Shown piece after piece: positions 61,449 to 64,000 of a stretch of DNA of 64,000 nucleotides. The DNA is from Aquiflexum sp. TKW24L (GTDB taxonomy: Bacteria; Bacteroidota; Bacteroidia; Cytophagales; Cyclobacteriaceae), in the NCBI RefSeq assembly GCF_023502205.1, contig NZ_JAMFLG010000009.1:62001-126000 (forward strand), written 5' to 3'. Below the pieces are notes generated by a model. The model did no database searches. It saw only the letters and a list, made by a program, of their open reading frames with translations, and was not told the DNA's origin. Position 1 is the stretch's first letter, and every line of letters begins with the position of its first letter. The translations under genes and the position numbers were made by a program.

Positions 61449-62996
61449 CCCGCTGACTTTTATCGATTTTATCTTAATGGTGTCCACTTCGATGTTTCGA
61501 GAACCTGCATTTGTCTTGAAATTTTCAATCACTTCCAAGACATCATAATCTATGACTTTGGAGTTAGAACCATCAATTATAACATGCTTACCGTCAGGGA
61601 TATCATCAAGGGCCTTAATCAACGCACCTTTATTAAGGAAGCTTACTTCCTCGGCAAGCAAAATCCTGATCGATCCATCCAATTCTTCTGTTCTTTCATC
61701 TAAAAGATAAGAGTTTTGGAAATTTCTCAAAAGAATAAAGACCATAGCCACTCCCATTCCCAGTCCAATACCTATTAATAAGTCAAAGAGCACGATTCCC
61801 AAAATCGTGATGATAAAAGGGAGAAATTGGTCCCAACCCAGCCTAGCCTGATTCCGAAACAATGAAACTTTAGTCAGCTTGTAGCCTACCATCAACAAAA
61901 TGGCAGCAAGACATGCCAATGGGATTAAATTCAGTAAGCCCGGGATAAACATCACACTTGCAAAAAGCAAAATTCCGTGGAAAACCGCCGAAATCTTTGT
62001 TTTGCTCCCCGCAGTTACATTGGCCGAACTACGAACAATCACAGCAGTAACAGGAAGGCCACCAATAAACCCATTGATTACATTTCCCACTCCCTGTGCC
62101 AAAAGTTCCCTGTTAGGTGGCGAAACACGTTTGAGGGGATCAATTTTATCCGCAGCTTCCAAACTCAACAGGGTTTCCAAACTTGCAATTATCCCAATTG
62201 TTACAGCCGCAAGCCAAACATCGCTGTTTCCAAGCTGTGAAAAATCCGGTAAAGTGAATAGGGTGAAAAAGCCATCAAGAGATTCTATAACTGGAAGTAT
62301 TACTTTATCTTCTGAATCTAGATACAGAGTAGGAACAAAAAATTTAAAATATTTATTAAGCCCTATTCCTAACAGAACCACAACCAAAGGACCAGGAATC
62401 AGTTTTGTAAAGGCAAGTTTTTTGATGAAATGCTGATCCCATAGAATCAATATGCCAATAGAAACTGCTGAGATGATGATTGCACCAATATCAAATGTTT
62501 GCGTCAAATTTCCCAGACTCATCACAGCACCCCAATCATTTACAAAGGGTATGAATTTTTCTAAATCTTTGGTATCATTTACACCAAATGCATACGGGAT
62601 TTGTTTGATAATCAAAATGATACCAATACCGGCAAGCATTCCTTTGATCACTGAAGTGGGAAAATAATACCCGATCACCCCGGCCTTTAAAACCCCAAAA
62701 ACAATCTGGATAATACCAGCCAAAACAACCGCTGAAAGAAAAATTTCAAAACTTCCAAGTTCGCTAATGGCATTGAGGACAATAACAGTGAGACCTGCCG
62801 CCGGTCCGGACACGGATGTATTTGATCCTGATAATGAGCCAATTACGATACCACCGATAACTCCTGCAATAATACCTGAAAATAACGGGGCACCTGATGC
62901 AAGGGCAATGCCGAGACAAAGTGGGAGGGCTACAAGAAAGACGACTAATCCTGCGGGGAGATCACTGCCTAGATGTGAATAAATACTTTTTTGCAT
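61440..62996 (-). CDS. SulP family inorganic anion transporter with STAS domain
   Basis: A 518-residue SLC26/SulP protein. About twelve to fourteen helices occupy residues 12-420: DLPAGLVVFLVALPLCLGIALASGAP and GSNTSVSGPAAGLTVIV are the conserved N-terminal blocks, and NELLAQGVGN is replaced here by RELLAQGVGNVINGFIGGLPVTAVIVRSSANVTAG. A cytoplasmic STAS domain follows (about 430-518, VIIDGSNSKVIDYDVLEVIENF). It could carry sulfate or bicarbonate by Na+ symport; no carbonic anhydrase or sulfur genes adjoin. Its 3' end overlaps ctlX. Confidence 0.92.
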   Translation of the reverse strand: MQKSIYSHLGSDLPAGLVVFLVALPLCLGIALASGAPLFSGIIAGVIGGIVIGSLSGSNTSVSGPAAGLTVIVLNAISELGSFEIFLSAVVLAGIIQIVFGVLKAGVIGYYFPTSVIKGMLAGIGIILIIKQIPYAFGVNDTKDLEKFIPFVNDWGAVMSLGNLTQTFDIGAIIISAVSIGILILWDQHFIKKLAFTKLIPGPLVVVLLGIGLNKYFKFFVPTLYLDSEDKVILPVIESLDGFFTLFTLPDFSQLGNSDVWLAAVTIGIIASLETLLSLEAADKIDPLKRVSPPNRELLAQGVGNVINGFIGGLPVTAVIVRSSANVTAGSKTKISAVFHGILLFASVMFIPGLLNLIPLACLAAILLMVGYKLTKVSLFRNQARLGWDQFLPFIITILGIVLFDLLIGIGLGMGVAMVFILLRNFQNSYLLDERTEELDGSIRILLAEEVSFLNKGALIKALDDIPDGKHVIIDGSNSKVIDYDVLEVIENFKTNAGSRNIEVDTIKIKSIKVSGLH

Positions 62997-63142
62997 CGAA
63001 CTTGATATTTTATTGGAGCGAAAATATCATTTTATCCCCAATCAAAAAGAACATTTGGGATGAAATGACTTATAGAATAATTTTAGATTGAAATTTGAAT
63101 GCCCAATGGTCGGAACATATAAAAAGACCGGATGAGCAAAAA

Positions 63143-64000
63143 TTAATAAATCCCCGTGAAATTAAAAGGACTGATCTGATAAAGTTCAGTTTTGATACCT
63201 TCAGAAACATTCAGGGTTCCAATAAAATTTTTGATGGAATTTTCTGTGATTTTTTCGTTTGTGCGAGTCAATTCTTTTAGTGCCTCATAAGGTTTTGGAT
63301 AGCCTTCCCGACGTAGGATTGTTTGAATGGCTTCTGCTACCACAGCCCAGTTGTCTTCCAGATCAGTGTTTATAGCAGCCTTATTGAGTTCAAGTTTGCC
63401 AAGCCCTTTTTCAAGTGACTCGAGGGCTATTAACATATGTCCCAACGGAACACCAATTACCCTTAAGACAGTACTGTCTGTCAGATCGCGCTGTAATCTA
63501 CTGATTGGAAGTTTGGCTGCGAGATGCTCCAACAACGCATTAGCAATCCCAAGGTTTCCTTCTGCGTTTTCAAAATCAATAGGATTGACTTTATGTGGCA
63601 TGGCAGAAGATCCGATTTCGCCTGCTTTTATCTTTTGTTTGAAATAATTCATAGCCACATATTGCCATACATCTTTAGAAAGATCCAACAAAATGGTATT
63701 GATTCTTTTGAGCCCATCAAAAAGCGCAGCAAGATTGTCATAATGTTCAATCTGGGTGGTGGGATAGCTTCTTTCCAAGCCAAGATAATTTGAGACGAAA
63801 TCATCGGCAAATTTATTCCAGTCTATGGCAGGATAAGCTACAAAATGGGCATTCAGATTTCCTGTTGCGCCACCAAACTTTGCTGAATAAGGAACTTGGG
63901 CAAGTAGCTCTAATTGTTTTTCCAGACGAACAACAAATACCTTAATCTCTTTTCCCAATCGGGTGGGAGAGGCTGGCTGTCCATGGGTTTTGGCTAGCAT
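63143..64000 (-). CDS. purB: Adenylosuccinate lyase, N-terminus outside the window
   Basis: The C-terminal 285 residues of PurB. AKTHGQPASPTRLGKE is the substrate-binding block with the catalytic His, and GSSAMPHKVNPIDFENAEGN is the mobile signature loop carrying the catalytic Ser. About 160 residues are missing upstream, because the family is near 450 long; the Met at 64000 is internal. It splits adenylosuccinate and SAICAR in purine synthesis. The KVNPIDFEN pattern matches the Escherichia coli-type PurB. Confidence 0.95.
   Translation of the reverse strand: MLAKTHGQPASPTRLGKEIKVFVVRLEKQLELLAQVPYSAKFGGATGNLNAHFVAYPAIDWNKFADDFVSNYLGLERSYPTTQIEHYDNLAALFDGLKRINTILLDLSKDVWQYVAMNYFKQKIKAGEIGSSAMPHKVNPIDFENAEGNLGIANALLEHLAAKLPISRLQRDLTDSTVLRVIGVPLGHMLIALESLEKGLGKLELNKAAINTDLEDNWAVVAEAIQTILRREGYPKPYEALKELTRTNEKITENSIKNFIGTLNVSEGIKTELYQISPFNFTGIY

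Noticed and set aside
61900-62436. Long plus-strand ORF (178 codons) inside the SulP gene
   Set aside because: Antisense shadow of a well-recognised transporter; composition is typical of reverse-complemented membrane helices.
1-64000. CRISPR array that would match the Cas6-like gene
   Set aside because: I looked for regularly spaced 25-40-nt direct repeats and saw none; the only nearby repeats are 7-10 bp and irregular.
1-64000. tRNA, rRNA, insertion sequence or prophage
   Set aside because: No cloverleaf with CCA end, rRNA segment, transposase, integrase or phage structural gene was recognised in any intergenic region.

Overview
The window is a chromosomal segment of a low-GC (AT-rich) member of the Bacteroidota. 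Gene content points to Cytophagales and probably Cyclobacteriaceae (Algoriphagus/Belliella/Aquiflexum-like); this is inferred from recognised protein families, not from a search. Supporting signs are a DUF3276 (PUR-type) protein, a WbqC-family protein, a CtlX-type hydrolase first known from Cytophaga, an OprO/P-type porin, many Cys-anchored lipoproteins, promoter -7 elements of the TAnnTTTG type and a near absence of Shine-Dalgarno sequences. Coding density is high, both strands are used, and I see no insertion sequence, prophage, CRISPR array, rRNA or tRNA.

Layout. 1-4 kb (minus): a translationally coupled pair, penicillin-acylase-family hydrolase then a glycoamylase-type (PF10091/GH144-like) lipoprotein cut by the window edge. 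4-10.6 kb: Dabb lipoprotein, small membrane protein, AlkB-type demethylase, MsrAB lipoprotein, beta-barrel protein, and a large secreted PQQ-type sugar dehydrogenase/PKD/cytochrome c fusion. 10.7-14.4 kb (minus): DUF3276, AI-2E family transporter, ychF, then an orphan Cas6-like protein with no CRISPR array or other cas gene in the window. 14.5-28 kb: ferredoxin diverging from a LuxC-like acyl-CoA reductase, two sensor kinases (7TM type and a multi-PAS hybrid), aconitase, phosphate-type porin, TPR lipoprotein, a second AI-2E transporter and a CDF metal exporter. 28-39 kb: two small-protein or peptidase units, M20, M3 and M24 peptidases, Lrp regulator, NUDIX hydrolase, MATE pump, YhhN. 39-44 kb (minus): MFS transporter, prfB with an intact programmed +1 frameshift site, unknown proteins, ilvE and a cobalamin adenosyltransferase. 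44-54 kb (minus): ABC ATPase, a 936-residue polytopic/TPR protein coupled to gatC and plsC, truncated globin, pta, BrkB-type protein, thioesterase, mltG. 54-64 kb: NUDIX, Sua5/YciO, WbqC, clpC, two tandem paralogues of unknown function, ctlX, SulP transporter and the C-terminal part of purB.

Most of the region is housekeeping (TCA cycle, acetyl-CoA/acetyl-P interconversion, translation, cell wall, proteolysis, oxidative and alkylation damage repair) with cell-envelope functions interspersed. The most unusual locus is the orphan Cas6-like gene behind ychF: it keeps the C-terminal glycine-rich loop but seems to lack the segment that holds the catalytic histidine in the archetype, and it faces an intergenic stretch with nested inverted repeats. 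The classical prfB frameshift signal, two unlisted small ORFs (28 and 42 codons), a tandem pair of NRDWE-motif proteins and several tail-to-tail gene overlaps are the other points worth checking. Many genes appear to start with GTG or TTG; where an ATG lies a few codons inside and better fits the family or signal peptide, I used it.
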